Counted from the first letter of the stretch, positions 17,450 through 31,216 are shown. The stretch is 64,000 nt of DNA from Neocallimastix lanati (nom. inval.) (GCA_016946835.1 JACVTC010000043.1:853501-917500); one strand, 5' to 3'. Notes: generated by a model from the sequence alone, not told the origin. Made by a program: numbers and translations.

Positions 17450-17800
17450 ATGTTTATTGAGAAATAATCTTCCCATTGAATATAGAAATTACCTGGAATC
17501 ATAGCAATATTTAAACAAGAGACTTGACATACTGTGAATCCATCATTATTCTTAATTTAATATTTTTAAATTTATAAAAATAAAGTGAACAATAAAATAA
17601 TAATAGAAATCGATTGTTTAATATATATTTAATATATTAATAATTGTAAAATGATGTAATAAATAATTTATTCCATATATACTATTTATTTTACAGTAAC
17701 AAAGTCATGCTTCATTAGTAAAGCAAGCTGATGAATAAAAATACTGGTAACATAAATTAAGAGATGATAATTGATTTGGATTTAATCAAAGTTAACTGGA
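17450..17800 (-). pseudogene. Possible gene fragment, two coding-like segments
   Basis: Two coding-like minus-strand segments lie in otherwise featureless AT sequence. The upstream one (about 17694-17765) reads SIFIHQLALLMKHDFVT and meets a GTAAAA donor. The downstream one (about 17495-17550) follows an AAG acceptor in the same phase and reads NNDGFTVCQVSCLNIAMIP before GGTAAT. No start codon, no stop in a sensible place and no recognisable family. It could be two exons of a small gene with very short exons or a decayed remnant. Confidence 0.3.
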
Positions 17801-17824
17801 AATTTGAAATTTTTTAACTATAAA

Positions 17825-17862
<38 letters not shown>

Positions 17863-18334
17863 TGATAATAATAAATATAAAAAAAATAATAAAAAAAATA
17901 ATAATTAATATATTTTGTTTATTTATTTAATAAGAAAGTATTATGGTTAATAAGGAGAGAACTAAATAGTACATTCTTGTCATTTTATTATTTAATTTTC
18001 AAAATTAAAAATAAATAACGTTCACAACTTTATTTTAAAGTTTTGAACATTTAATCATTTAAATATTTTATAAATATTTTTTATTTTATTTATTTTATTA
18101 ACTAAAGAGTTATATTCAAATGGATTAGATACTTTTAACTTTTAATAAAAAAAAAAAGTAAAAATAAAAATAAAATTTAAATATAAATTTATTATTGAAT
18201 TTTTAAAATACAAAAATAATTTTAATTATTGTATATATATATTTTTTTTATACTTTTTTTTTATAAAAATATTGTTAAACTATTACGAATTATATATTTT
18301 TATAGTCAATTTTAATATATACTTATTATTAATA

Positions 18335-18402
18335 ATGCAAATTTAAAAAATAATTAAAAGGTTTTTTCATGGATAAAACAAATATTCTTAGACAATTGTA
18401 TA

Positions 18403-18475
<73 letters not shown>

Positions 18476-18668
18476 TTTCTATTTTTTATTATATTAAAAT
18501 TTAAACTTTTTCTTTTTTAGTATATTATAAGAAAAATCAGATGTATATTAGTAATACAGATTTAAAAATTAGATGTAAATATTAGTAATTCAAATTTAAA
18601 AAATAATTAGAAGATTTTTTTCATCGATAAAACAAATATTCTTAGAGAATTCTTACATCCTCCTTTTA
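18335..18668. repeat. Direct duplication of about 80 bp
   Basis: The segment at about 18335-18410 (AATGCAAATTTAAAAAATAA through GATAAAACAAATATTCTTAG and ATCCTCTTTTT) recurs with a few changes at about 18575-18665. Between and after them are long poly-T and TTTA arrays. Function unknown; it is probably a local duplication. Confidence 0.7.
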
Positions 18669-19207
18669 TTTTTATTTTTATTTTTTTTTTTTTTATTTAT
18701 TTGTTTTAGATAAAAATAATAGTAAAATTAAAAAAAAAAAGAAAAAAAAAAAAAAAAAAAGATTTAAAAGTATTTTTTCATAATTATTAAATATGTTTAT
18801 TTTATGAATGATTATAACATAAATAAATATATATTAATATAAATTTTAATATATTAATTAAAGTAATAAAAAATAAATAAAAATACATAATATATTTTTA
18901 TTCAATTTACAAAATATTATTTTATTTAATCTAAAAATTATAATTTAAATTATTTAGAAAATTTATTATTATTAATAATATTATTTTTTAAAATATTTAT
19001 TATATAAATGACAAATAAACTACAACGAAAAATGGATGATTGTACTGATGACATTCTAAGATTTTTTTTTTTTTTTTTTTAAATTTTTTCTACTAATTTT
19101 TTTTTTCAAACTTTTATTAATATATTTATTAATATATAATTTCATTAATTTGATAATTGTATATTTAAATTTTTAATAGGAAAACTTCATGAGAATTGTT
19201 TATAATT

Positions 19208-19238
<31 letters not shown>

Positions 19239-20014
19239 ATTTTTAATTATATTTAATACTAATTTGTCATCTATAATCTTAATAACAATAAAAGAATAAA
19301 GATTATATTTAATAATTATCTCAATAATTTTCTTCAATTTTATTTTATTATTTTTTTTATAACTTTTTTTTTATAACTTTTTTTTTATAACTTTTTTTTT
19401 CTTTTTTTTTATTTGAATATTTAGTTTGTCAATTATTTGTTAATATCATTAATTTTATTTTATTTAACAATGATGCTAAGTCAACAAAATAAAATTAAGT
19501 TCAACTCATTAATATAGAACTATTTATTTAGTATTTATTTTTATTATAATATACATATATTTATGTATATAGTAAAATAAATTATACAAATTAAAAATTA
19601 TATATTTATATTTATATATAATTAAAGTAAATTTTTATAATGTGTATACATGAGAGTTAAACTTTTTTTTTTTTTGGATTTGATTAATTTAGAAATAAGA
19701 TTATTAATTATTTTAATTATGGTATATCACTCTTTAGATGATTAAATAAAACTTTTGATGAAGTAAATATTATATTTATCATTCAGTAATATATATATTA
19801 TATATTGTATTAATAATTTTAAGGAATTGTGAATATTAATTTATTAATTGATGAAATGATTAAATTAAATATTTAAAAGAAAGTAACCCCACGTGTTTTG
19901 ATTATCATTGATATATCGAAAATGAATAATATATATATATATATTTTTTTTTGTATTAAATTTATAATTTCATTTTAAATATGAACATATACATATTATA
20001 TTTAATAGCAATTA

Positions 20015-20145
20015 ATAAATAATAAACAATAAATAATTGAATAATAAATAATAAATAATAAATAATAAATAATAAATAATAAATAATTAAATAATAAATA
20101 ATAAATAATAAATAATAAATAATAAATAATAAATAATAAAAGAAA
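20015..20145. repeat. AATAAAT heptamer array
   Basis: About 17 units of the 7-mer AATAAAT with a few interruptions. It is the reverse complement of the much longer array at 58054-58810. Confidence 0.9.
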
Positions 20146-20293
20146 AGAAATAAATTAATCATAATAATATAATTATAATAAAAGTAAAAATTAAAATAAC
20201 ATCAAAAATAATATAATGTTATAACTATAGTTGAATTTTTGAAAATTATTATATAGTTATCAATCATTTTATAAAATCGAAATTTAAAATTTT

Positions 20294-20359
<66 letters not shown>

Positions 20360-22435
20360 TGGTTAAGATGTAGTTTAAACTAATTTCCTTTTATATATAG
20401 ATAATCTAGATTTTTTTTTTTTAAAGAAATTACTAAATAAGAAAAAGGAAAAAAGGAATATTTTGAATTTAACTTATATTTTTAAAATTAAAATATGGTA
20501 AAAATTAAAAAATAGAAATATATTTTTTAATAGATTATAATTTTAATATATATTATTAATATGTTATCATTTGAATTAATTTTTTTTTCTCTTAATCGTA
20601 AAATACCGGAAATAATGAGGGTGATTTTTATAAATATATATTATATTTAATTGATTATAATCAGTTTATATTAGGTAACTTTCTTCTTTTGTCCTTTTTC
20701 ACTATAAAGAAAAAGAAGAACAAAGTATTTAATTCGATAAAATTTTCTTCAATTCTATTACCATAATAATAATATCAATATTATTAATAGATATATTATC
20801 AAAAAGTATTTGGTATAGACTTTTATTGTATTGTTCTTTATTTTTGTTTCATAGTAATATATGAAACAATTTAATTAATAATTAATGAATTTTTTAGAAT
20901 ACGATGCAATCAACAACTTTTTTTCAAATATTCTTTTAAAATTCCAAATACTGGTATTATATTAACCAATTTATTATTATAATTTATAATTATGTTGAAT
21001 CAGTAGTTAAATCAGTAATAAAAATAATAAAATGAGAGGTGAACAATAAAAGTATAATATATATTTCAAAATCTTTTTTTTTTTTTTTTTATAATTTCCA
21101 TATATATTATAAAATATTATTAAATACGTTTTTTTACAGTTTATATCAATAATGTATACATTGTTTTTATTGAAAACTTAAATTAGGACATATATATTAT
21201 TTTTGTACTTTTATATTTTTGGAATGAATATCTAGTAACATTTTTTTTTATATAATATTAATATAATTCATTTATATTCAAATACATTAATTGTATTATA
21301 TTAAAAATAGTTTTTATTATAAAAATTTATATAAATAGAGTTAATAAAATAACTTAAAATGTAACGTTGTGTTAAGATCATTTAATTTATATTTTTATTC
21401 TTTTTATAATACAAAAAATTTTATAAATTTAAAGTTGGAATGTGTTTATATAAAAAGATAAAATATCATATTATATATTTAATATTTCTATAAAAGTCTT
21501 TATTAAAATCGTCATAATTTCTTTTTATGTAATGTATAATAAATAAACTTTTGAAATCATAATTTTAAAAAATATTAAATAAATATCAAAATGAAAGTTA
21601 ATTTTATATAAATATATATATATTTTTTTTACCGTAAATGGTTTAATAATAAAAAAGGGTTATTTTATTCTTATTTTTATCTATTTACTAATATACATTG
21701 TTTATTGTATTAGTACTTTATAATTCTTATTAAATATAATATAATAAGAATTATAAAATACAATAAAAATACTTATTAAATTATATTTAATAAGAATTAT
21801 AAAATACGAAGTCTTTTTTATATAAAAAAATAATACTTCTAAAATGCTAATAATTATGATAAATAAAATGTAAATAATAATTTTATTATTTTAATGTATT
21901 TTAATAAATTGTATGTTTTTTTTTAAATAATAATGAAAAAAAAGAAACAAATTAAAAAAACAAAATTTGTATCAAAAAGTTTTAATATAATTATTATAAT
22001 TATTTAAAATAAAGTTAACACGAAATAAAAACTTTGTTAAAGTATGCCACATTTTTTTTTTAAACAAAAAAATTGAATAAAAAAAAAGTTTAAAAATTAA
22101 TATTTTTTTATAATTATAAAAAACGGTAAAAAAATTTGTTTTTGATATATATACTATAATAATAAATAATTTAGTTAAGTAAAAATAAATAAATAAATAA
22201 ATAAATAGAAATAAATAGAAATAAGTATAAATAAATAAATATAAATAAATAAATAAATAAATAAGGAATAGGTGAATAATAAAATGATAATCTAGATTGT
22301 ATCTGTACAATTTTTCATTACTTGATTATTATATTTATTTATTTATAATAAAATTATTTTTTTAACTTATAATAACTTTTTATTATATATAATATTTAAC
22401 TTTTTATATCCAAAATGAATAATATAAAAAAAAAT

Positions 22436-22552
22436 TACTTTCTATATTTATTAATAAAATATCTCAAAACAATTATAAAAAAAATTAAATATATATAATA
22501 TTTATTAATAAAATATCTCAAAACAATTATAAAAAAAATTATATATATATAT
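22436..22552. repeat. Two-copy direct repeat of about 55 bp
   Basis: The stretch containing TTTATTAATAAAATATCTCA and AAACAATTATAAAAAAAATT occurs twice back to back with only terminal differences. Confidence 0.75.
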
Positions 22553-22764
22553 AAAACAATCATTTCTTTTAATTCTCTAACAAAATTGTGTAATATCCTA
22601 ATATAGCATAATTAAATTTTTTAAATTATTAAATTCCATTTATGGTAAGATTCAGATTATTAACAACCATAAATGGTAATATTTAATCTCTTTTTGTACT
22701 TTTTTTTATGATTTATTTCAATTAACATTCTTGGTCTATATAAAATTCTATTAAAATTTTTTAT

Positions 22765-22918
22765 ACTTCCTAATTCTACTCTTTAAAAAAAAAATAAAAA
22801 GTAGAATTAGATAATTCTTTAAAAAAATTAAGAAAATAAAAAGTAGAATTAGATAATTCTTTAAAAAAATTAAGAAAATAAAAAGTAGAATTAGATAATT
22901 CTTTAAAAAAATTAAAAA
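22765..22918. repeat. 42-bp tandem repeat, three copies, with an inverted partial copy
   Basis: Units start at about 22801, 22843 and 22885, each beginning GTAGAATTAGATAATTCTTT. Immediately upstream (about 22769) an inverted partial copy, CTAATTCTACTCTTT, can pair with the first unit as a hairpin. Confidence 0.8.
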
Positions 22919-25418
22919 TATGTATTATATATGTTTTTAAATATTATACTCTAAAAAATTAAAAAGATAAATATTTTAAAGAATTAAAATGTATAACAAA
23001 AATATCATGATTAAATTTTAAATATGAATGTATGCTTTATATGTCAATGTCAATAGGAAGAAAATTAAAATATAATAAATTAAAAGCAAAATTTTTAGTA
23101 ATTTTACATAATTAGATTAAGAATTATATAACCTCTATATTAAAATTAATTTAGTATATATGAAAAATAAATTAAAGTCAATAAATTATATATATTACAA
23201 TTAAGTCATCCTATATTGTATTAATAATTACTTAAATAAATGATAAATTTATTAAAAGACCTTTAACATTATTTATTTATTACCCAATTATAATAGGAAA
23301 TATATTAAGTATAGTTATTTAAGAGATTACCTTCCATGTCCAATCATAAATTCGTTGTCTATTTATTTAATATATATGCATACACTCACTTAATTCTATC
23401 CAATCAACTAATATCCCATGTGCCACAACTAATTTAATTTATTAAGTTTAAAGAATATAAACTGAAATAAATTTAAATTAAATTGGTACTAATATTAATA
23501 TTAATTTTTATTTTTATCCTTATATATTAAACAAATACTATATTATTTAAGTGAATTTAATTTATAAAATTAAATTCATATATTAAAATTAATATTTATA
23601 CAAATAAATTTATATATTAAAAATATAAATAAATATTGCCAATATTATAAATATATTAATACAATTTATAATATATTGTAGTAATATATTAAATATTATA
23701 AAAATAGACTAATAGATTAAATGATTAAATAAATTATTTTAGTAATATAATTTAGAGTTTATGTTTATATTAATATTTAAACGGTAAAATATAATATTTA
23801 TAAATTAATATTTATATCTATCAATTTAGTTTATATATATTAATATTTAATTGGTATATATAATATGTATATATATAAAATTCAACTTAATTAATGCCAT
23901 GTACTATGTATTTTTAGTAATTTAATTTACTAAAGTTGCTTTATCTAAAAAAAAAAAAGAAAAAAAAAAAAATCGCCATTAATTTTTTTTGTAATCACAA
24001 TTTTATTGAAATAATGAACTAATATATAAAAATTTAAATATTAATAGTTATTTCAATATATGTATCAATACAAACTTTTAATATATATTTATATATAGTA
24101 GATTATTAAAAAAAAAAATAAAAAAAAAAAATATCAATTATTTCATTTACTATTATTTTCCATAATAACCTAACCTTTACATATATTATTCAATAAGATT
24201 TTTTATATATTAAATTTTAATTTATTTATTTTATTTTTTATTTAAATACTTTTATATAGATATATGTATGTTGAATATTAATAAATAAGATTTAACCAAA
24301 CATTAACCATAAATTTTATTTTTTTTAAAACATGGTTTTTTATTTTCTTTTTTTTCTTTTTTCTTTTTAAAAACTTATAAAAATAATGCTAATTTCTTTT
24401 ATTTAAAAAAAATTTTTTTTTTGTTTCTTTTAAGTATAATATAAAAAAAAAAGTTAGAAAAAATAGATATTTTTTTTTTATTATTTTTTTTATTATTTAA
24501 AAAATAATAATAAAAAAAAAAAAAAAGAAAGAAAGAAAAAGAAGAAAATATTTAATACTTTTCCTCTTTCTGAAAAAATCTTTTTTTTTTTTTTCTAAAT
24601 AAATTTTTTTATTTAAAAAACAAAGAAACTAATATTTCAAAAAAAAAAAATTAATAAACAAAATTATAATTGCTTTGCTCTATTTTTTAAAAAGTTTATC
24701 CTTGTAAAATTATAATTTATTGAACTTTTTAATTTATAGAGAAAGTAAAATTAAAATATAAAAACGTAAATATTTTCTATTATAAAAATAAAATAATAAG
24801 TATAAATATAAATATAAATATTTAATAAAAGTTAGAATAATAATTAATATATATAAAATAGAAACAATATAGAAAAGAAAAAATTATATAAAAAAAAGAT
24901 AAAGATATCATATAAAAAAAATATTGTCAAATATAAATTTAATAAATATTAAATAGAATCAATTAAATAAAAAGAAAAGAAATGTATATAGTCTTTTAAT
25001 AAAAAGAAAAGAAAAAAAAAAAAAATTCTATTCAATATACAAACCTAGTATTTTTTAGAAATAATTTTTAAGAATATTCATTAACTGTAAATTTCGGTAT
25101 ATATCATATTTTTAAATATATATATATAATAAGAGAAAGGAAAAAAGTAGTAAAATAATATAAAAAATTAAAAAGTTTTTTTTTTTTTAGAAAAAAAAAA
25201 AAAGAAAAAAAAATAGTAAAAAAAAAAAAAATTGATAAAAGAAAAAGAAAAAAAAAAATAATTTTATTGAATAAAATATATATATGTATATAAAAAGAGA
25301 AAAGATTTTATAAATTTTATTGAATAAAAAATATATATTAATGACTTTTTATATATATTAAATAAAATAGATTTTATAATTTTAAATTAAAATACCATAT
25401 ATTACACTTAATAAAACA

Positions 25419-27539
25419 ATGATGTCGGTAGCAAGAAAGAATGTTGAATCTTTAACAACTACAAATAATACATTATTAGATAGTAATTCAGCGACAATGG
25501 CAACAAAAGATCAAAAAGAAGATCCATTTTCTTATAGAACTACCACCATACAGGAAGTAAGTGATATAAAGAAAACTGAAGGTGAAAAGGATAATAAAGA
25601 TACCGATAATGATGATAATAAACCAAGTAGTACCTACAGAAAGAGAAGTAGAGCTACTCCAGAACAATTAGCTATTTTGGAAGCTACCTTCGAAAAAAAT
25701 ACCTCGCCAAATAGTAAACTTCGTGAAGCATTAGCAGAAAAAGTAAATATGTCTGAACGTTCAATTCAAATTTGGTTCCAAAATCGTCGTGCAAAGGTTA
25801 AGAATACTCAAAAACGTAATCAACAAGCTGCTTTCCAAGATCAACTTTTCAAAAGTCAATTTCTTTATCAATATCCAGGAGCTATGTACGCTGGTTATCC
25901 ACCATATGGTCAACCAATGTACCAACCAGGAATGCCTAAAGTAATGAATCGTTCAAAAAGTATAGATGCCACCAATATGTATGGACAATCATTAAATACC
26001 GTTCCAGAAGGTGCTATTGTTAATCCAGCTTTAGGAAGATTAGGTTTTACTCAAGGAGGTATACCTCTTTCCATGGGTACCGAATACGGTGCTAGATCTG
26101 GTCTTGCTGCTCAAAACTTATCTATGGTGAAACCAGAACTTTCAGCAAATTATTTAGTTCCAAGTCCAGAAAAGAATTTCTATAACTTTACAAATAATGC
26201 TTTAGTTATCGGTACCTGGAGAAGAATTGCTGTTGCAAATGATCCAGATAGTTTAAGATGTAGTTTTAGTATTGTTGAAAAGCAAATTAGATGGTTAATT
26301 AAAGAACAAAATATTCGTTTCAAGGTTGAATTTCCATTTTCAACAATTGGTCAAATATTATTAGAACCAATTCCTGGTAATGTTAGTGCTGGTAAGTTAT
26401 CATTCACTCTTATAAAGGTACCAAAATTCTGGATGGAAACCAATGGTCCAACAAATCCAACATGGAATTTAAGTGGTGATTTTACCGAAAATCAACAAGC
26501 TTCACAAGTATTTAGACATATATTAGAAGGTGACTATAGCCATTTAAAGAATGAAGTAGACACTATTGTACGTAGTTCCCCAGATTTAAGACAACTTTGT
26601 CGTATTGTTCCTCAAGGAACTCCAGCTGATTTATTATATCAAAGTCATTTCCAAAGACGTCAATCATGTCCAGCTGGTCTTTTATTAAATTCAAATAATC
26701 AATATATCACAAGTAATAGACGTTTATCTATTCCAACCTCTTCAAACCTTGTAGCTCTTCCACAAAATGTAGTAGTTCCGTTAATTCAACAACCTCTCTT
26801 AGAAAATTCACCTCAAGTGATTCAAACTGCCAGTGTTGGTGTTACTGCTGCTACTGGTACAGCTACAGCCATTCCTAAAACTGCTACAATAGGAAATGGA
26901 TTTGTTGCTCCACAAACATTAACTCAAGCTGTTAATCCAGCTGCCGCTGCTACTGCAACTGCTACTGCTACTGTTGCCAATCCAGATACCACTGTTCAAT
27001 TACAAAATGCAGCCGCTTTAAATATTCAAAAACCATTAACTGCTGCTACTGCATTATCACCAGATCAATCAGCAAATGTAACTATTGCCTCTCAAACCTT
27101 ACCAATAGGAGCTACTAAAGTCAGTCCTGTAGTTCCATTAAGTACTATACCAGAAAATGTCATTCAACCAACTGTTGCTGCAGCTACAGCTACAGCTTCC
27201 AACAATAATATAATTAATCCTTTAACGTTAAGTGGCGTAACTGCCTCAGCAACATCAAATCCAACCGATCTTTTAAATTCAGCTCAAACAATAACAAAAT
27301 CTGGAAGTTTTTTAATGGATAATTTAAATATTATGAATGGTGCTCAGTTAACCAGTCAATCCAATGAAGCCTTAAAATTCCTTACCTCTACTGAAGGAAG
27401 TGAAAATACATTAGTTGATAATACCATTTCAACGATAGGAAATAATATATCTTTACAAAGTCAAGAAACTTTTGATTTAGGAATTGATGATAATCAATTT
27501 ATAATGAATTTTTCAGATCTTAGTAAGAATTATATGTAA
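25419..27539 (+). CDS. Fungal homeodomain transcription factor, Phx1/Hoy1 type, 706 aa
   Basis: A single open frame without introns. The homeodomain lies at about 74-133 (RKRSRATPEQLAILEATFEK, with helix 3 IQIWFQNRRAKVK at 117-129). A second conserved block follows at about 260-395 (LVIGTWRRIAVANDPDSLRC, FPFSTIGQILLEPIPG, KVPKFWME). It resembles the domain found downstream of the homeodomain in fungal Phx1 (S. pombe) and Hoy1 (Yarrowia)-type regulators. The C-terminal half is low-complexity Ala/Thr/Ser/Asn with Q and P, as in activation domains, and ends in an acidic aromatic tail (DLGIDDNQFIMNFSDL). Family members regulate stationary-phase survival, filamentation or spore development; the role here is unknown. 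Two ATGs are adjacent; the first is used. The coding sequence is clearly more GC-rich than its flanks. Homeodomain assignment is secure; the Phx1 subgroup is likely. Confidence 0.92.
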   Translation: MMSVARKNVESLTTTNNTLLDSNSATMATKDQKEDPFSYRTTTIQEVSDIKKTEGEKDNKDTDNDDNKPSSTYRKRSRATPEQLAILEATFEKNTSPNSKLREALAEKVNMSERSIQIWFQNRRAKVKNTQKRNQQAAFQDQLFKSQFLYQYPGAMYAGYPPYGQPMYQPGMPKVMNRSKSIDATNMYGQSLNTVPEGAIVNPALGRLGFTQGGIPLSMGTEYGARSGLAAQNLSMVKPELSANYLVPSPEKNFYNFTNNALVIGTWRRIAVANDPDSLRCSFSIVEKQIRWLIKEQNIRFKVEFPFSTIGQILLEPIPGNVSAGKLSFTLIKVPKFWMETNGPTNPTWNLSGDFTENQQASQVFRHILEGDYSHLKNEVDTIVRSSPDLRQLCRIVPQGTPADLLYQSHFQRRQSCPAGLLLNSNNQYITSNRRLSIPTSSNLVALPQNVVVPLIQQPLLENSPQVIQTASVGVTAATGTATAIPKTATIGNGFVAPQTLTQAVNPAAAATATATATVANPDTTVQLQNAAALNIQKPLTAATALSPDQSANVTIASQTLPIGATKVSPVVPLSTIPENVIQPTVAAATATASNNNIINPLTLSGVTASATSNPTDLLNSAQTITKSGSFLMDNLNIMNGAQLTSQSNEALKFLTSTEGSENTLVDNTISTIGNNISLQSQETFDLGIDDNQFIMNFSDLSKNYM

Positions 27540-28575
27540 ATAGAAAAGGTAATATAATTAATATTTTATTAATATTTTTTTTTTTTTAAAAAAAAAAAAT
27601 AATTAATTCAAAAATTATATTATTAATGAAAATATATATATAAATTAAACAACATTCATAATTATTTATAATTATTTCATTTCGCATCCATAAATATTTT
27701 TTTTTTTTATTATTAATTTTTCTTTTTTCTTTTTTTTTTAATTTTTTTTTAAAAAAAAGAAAAGAAAAGAAATAGTAATAGTAAATTAAAAAAAAAAAAT
27801 TTTTAGTATTACATAATTAAAATTTATAGTATAATAATCGTTAATTTTAAATAGTAATAATAATAATAATTTGATATAAATAATAATAATTAATAAGAAT
27901 CAATTCAATTTTTATTTTTTTATTTTTTTTTTTTTTTAACAAAAAAAAAAAAAAATAAAGAAATACGAAATTGAAAAGAAAACAAAAAGAATTAATCAAA
28001 ATGAAATTATTAAAGAGTGAAAAGTTTAATATAAAGTACTCTTTTTTATTTTTAAAGAATTATTCTTTTTAAAAATATTAGTAATATAAAATTTAATAAT
28101 AATATGTATGTAAAACAGTTTTTTATACTATACTATCATACATATATGTTTTATTTTTTTTTCCTTAATAATGTTAATTTTTTAACATTAATATATATTT
28201 TTTTATTTTTTCTTTTATTTAATTTATGATTTAAAAATTAATCCAAAAATTAAAGAAAATTTTTAATAATTAATAATAAAAAAAAAAAAATTCAAAATTT
28301 TAAAATTATAAATTTTAAATATTTTATTTTTTTTTTTTTAAAAAATATAAAAATTATAAATAATAATTTTGTTAATGATATTTATTTTATATATATATAT
28401 CATTGATATTGCTTTATTTATAATTATATTTTCTAATTTTAATATATATATATATATAAAATTGCAATACTATCTCTAACTGCAATTTTGTTTTAATTAG
28501 TATAGATTATATATGTATATGTAAATGGATTAATTTATATAGTGTTATTTTTTTTCTTTTTTATTCTTTTAAATA

Positions 28576-28630
<55 letters not shown>

Positions 28631-28991
28631 ATAAAAAAATTATAAATTTATCTTAAATTGTTATATACCAATAAATTAAACTTTATGGTATAATAATTAT
28701 CATTTAAAAAATACAAAAATGAAAGAAAAAAAAAAAATTTTTTTTATACTAAAAATAATATTTATTATTATTAATTATTAATTATTATTTTTTATTTTTT
28801 ATTTTTTATTTTTTTTTTTTTTTTATTATTCAATTTTAATTAATTTCACTAAAACTAGTTTTTATTTATATATATATTTCTTTAATTCTATTTTTTATAA
28901 AATATTTAATATAATAATTAATAATTCAATAATTCAATAATAATACTAATCTTTAAATTATTACTTTTTTTTTTTTTTTTTTTTTATTAAT

Positions 28992-29022
<31 letters not shown>

Positions 29023-29444
29023 TAAAAGATAATAAAAACAATAAAAACAATAATTAATAAAAAAAAAATTATGTATATCTTTTATTATAAATATATATAT
29101 ATATTTATTAAAATGAATATTTTATTCAAATTTAATGTATTTATTTATTAAAATGAATCTTTTATTCAAATTTAATGTAAAACTTTTGAACTTTTACTAA
29201 CAGAATGCTAAACATCAGCTTAAATTATTTTATATATTGGATACTATCTTTTATAATTATTATTATATATATATTATTGCTTTTTAAATAAATACAATTT
29301 TTTTTTTTTAAAAAAAAATTATTTTTTAATTATTTATTTATTTTAAATCTTTATAGTCAATCTTTTTATAATGCTAATATATTTTAATTTTTTTTAGAAA
29401 ATATTATATTCAAAATCATTGGCCATATTAGGTTATCATAAAGG

Positions 29445-29493
<49 letters not shown>

Positions 29494-29917
29494 ATTTAAT
29501 TTTAGAATAATTTAAAGTTTAATTATATGAACTTTAAATCAAAAAAAAAATAATAATAATAATAATAATAATAATTAATATCTATCAATATCCTAGCTAT
29601 CTACTTTATTTAAATAAGCTCTATTTTGAATATACTATTTTGAATAGATTAATAAATTTATAATTTTATTCTATTATCATTACAAAGGAGTTTAAATTGA
29701 ATAGTAATAAAAATTTAAATAAATATATATATTTATTTAGTAATAGTAATAAATTATATATATTTTTTTCCTATGTAATTATATATATACCAATATAAAT
29801 CAATATAAAAATAAAAAAAAAAAACATTGGAAACTTTTAGAAAGTTTAAACTTAAACAAAAAATATAAAAAAAAATCTTTTCAAAAAATTTTTTTTTTAT
29901 TTTTTTAAATTCATTAT

Positions 29918-29948
<31 letters not shown>

Positions 29949-30373
29949 CTATTCATATTTTGGTAATTTTACTTTTTTAATAATAAATTAATAATAAGAA
30001 TATAAATAAAATTCTTTTCTTTTCCATAGTGTTAAATAAGTATTGATTGGTATAAATTAAAAAAAATAATAATGTTTATTCAGTTAACAGGTTTTTAAAT
30101 ATTTCTATAAGAATTTTTGATGTTGCTTTTATATTTAATTAAATTTCAAACTCTAATATTATAAAATAAAAAAAATAAAATAAAATAAAAAATAAACCTT
30201 TTTAATTTTATAATTTATAATTTATAATAATTGATTAAATTTTTTTTTTCACATTAAATTTTTTTATAATTATTAATAATTATTTTTTTTTTTTGTTTGT
30301 GTTTATATTGAACATAAAAAGAATTTTAATTTCATAATTTGTTATTAAGTTTATATTATAAAATAAACAAATG

Positions 30374-30407
<34 letters not shown>

Positions 30408-30754
30408 ATAAAATCAATTTATATTAAACTGTTTTTTTTTTTTTTTTTACTTTATTATTCTTTTTATTTTTTTTAATATAAATTAATATATAAAGATTAA
30501 ATAAATTATCTTAATTTAAACTTTAAAAAGTTTGATATTTTTAATTTAATTTAAAAAGTAAATAAATAATTAAATAATTAAATAATAATAAATAAATTTG
30601 AAAATTAAAAAAAAAAATAAAATTTTAAAATAAACTTCATTTGTTTATTGTAATTTATTTTTATTATTATTTTTTTATTTTTTTATGATTGATCTTTCAT
30701 AACAAAAATTTGTGCTACATTTAATCAATTGATGATGATTTTAATTATTTTACT

Positions 30755-31216
30755 TAATACTTTATAATAATTATAATTTCTATACTTGTTTAATACTTTA
30801 TAATAATTATAATTTCTATACTTGTTTAATACTTTATAATAATTATAATTTCTATACTTGTTTAATACTTTATAATAATTATAATTTCTATACTTGTTTA
30901 ATACTTTATAATAATTATAATTTCTATACTTGTTTAATACTTTATAATAATTATAATTTCTATACTTGTTTAATACTTTATAATAATTATAATTTCTATA
31001 CTTGTTTAATACTTTATAATAATTATAATTTCTATACTTGTTTAATACTTTATAATAATTATAATTTCTATACTTGTTTAATACTTTATAATAATTATAA
31101 TTTCTATACTTGTTTAATACTTTATAATAATTATAATTTCTATACTTGTTTAATACTTTATAATAATTATAATTTCTATACTTGTTTAATACTTTATAAT
31201 AATTATAATTTCTATA
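30755..31216. repeat. 36-bp minisatellite, about 12.8 copies
   Basis: The 36-bp unit ACTTGTTTAATACTTTATAA followed by TAATTATAATTTCTAT is repeated about 12.8 times with practically no differences. The line pattern repeats exactly every 180 bp (five units). The near-identity of all copies indicates recent expansion or ongoing homogenisation. It has no long open frame of coding character. Confidence 0.95.

Larger units (their letters stand above)
16949..25418. other. Large AT-rich region between MAD1 and the homeobox gene
   Basis: Over 8 kb with no convincing complete gene. It holds a possible gene fragment at 17450-17800 (-), a duplicated segment at 18335-18665, a 7-mer array at 20015-20145, a two-copy repeat at 22440-22550, a 42-bp tandem repeat at 22796-22915 and many homopolymers. 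The segment 23330-23460 is less AT-rich but has no frame I can read. The last 900 bp before the homeobox start are rich in poly-pyrimidine and poly-purine runs and probably contain its promoter and leader. Confidence 0.65.
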
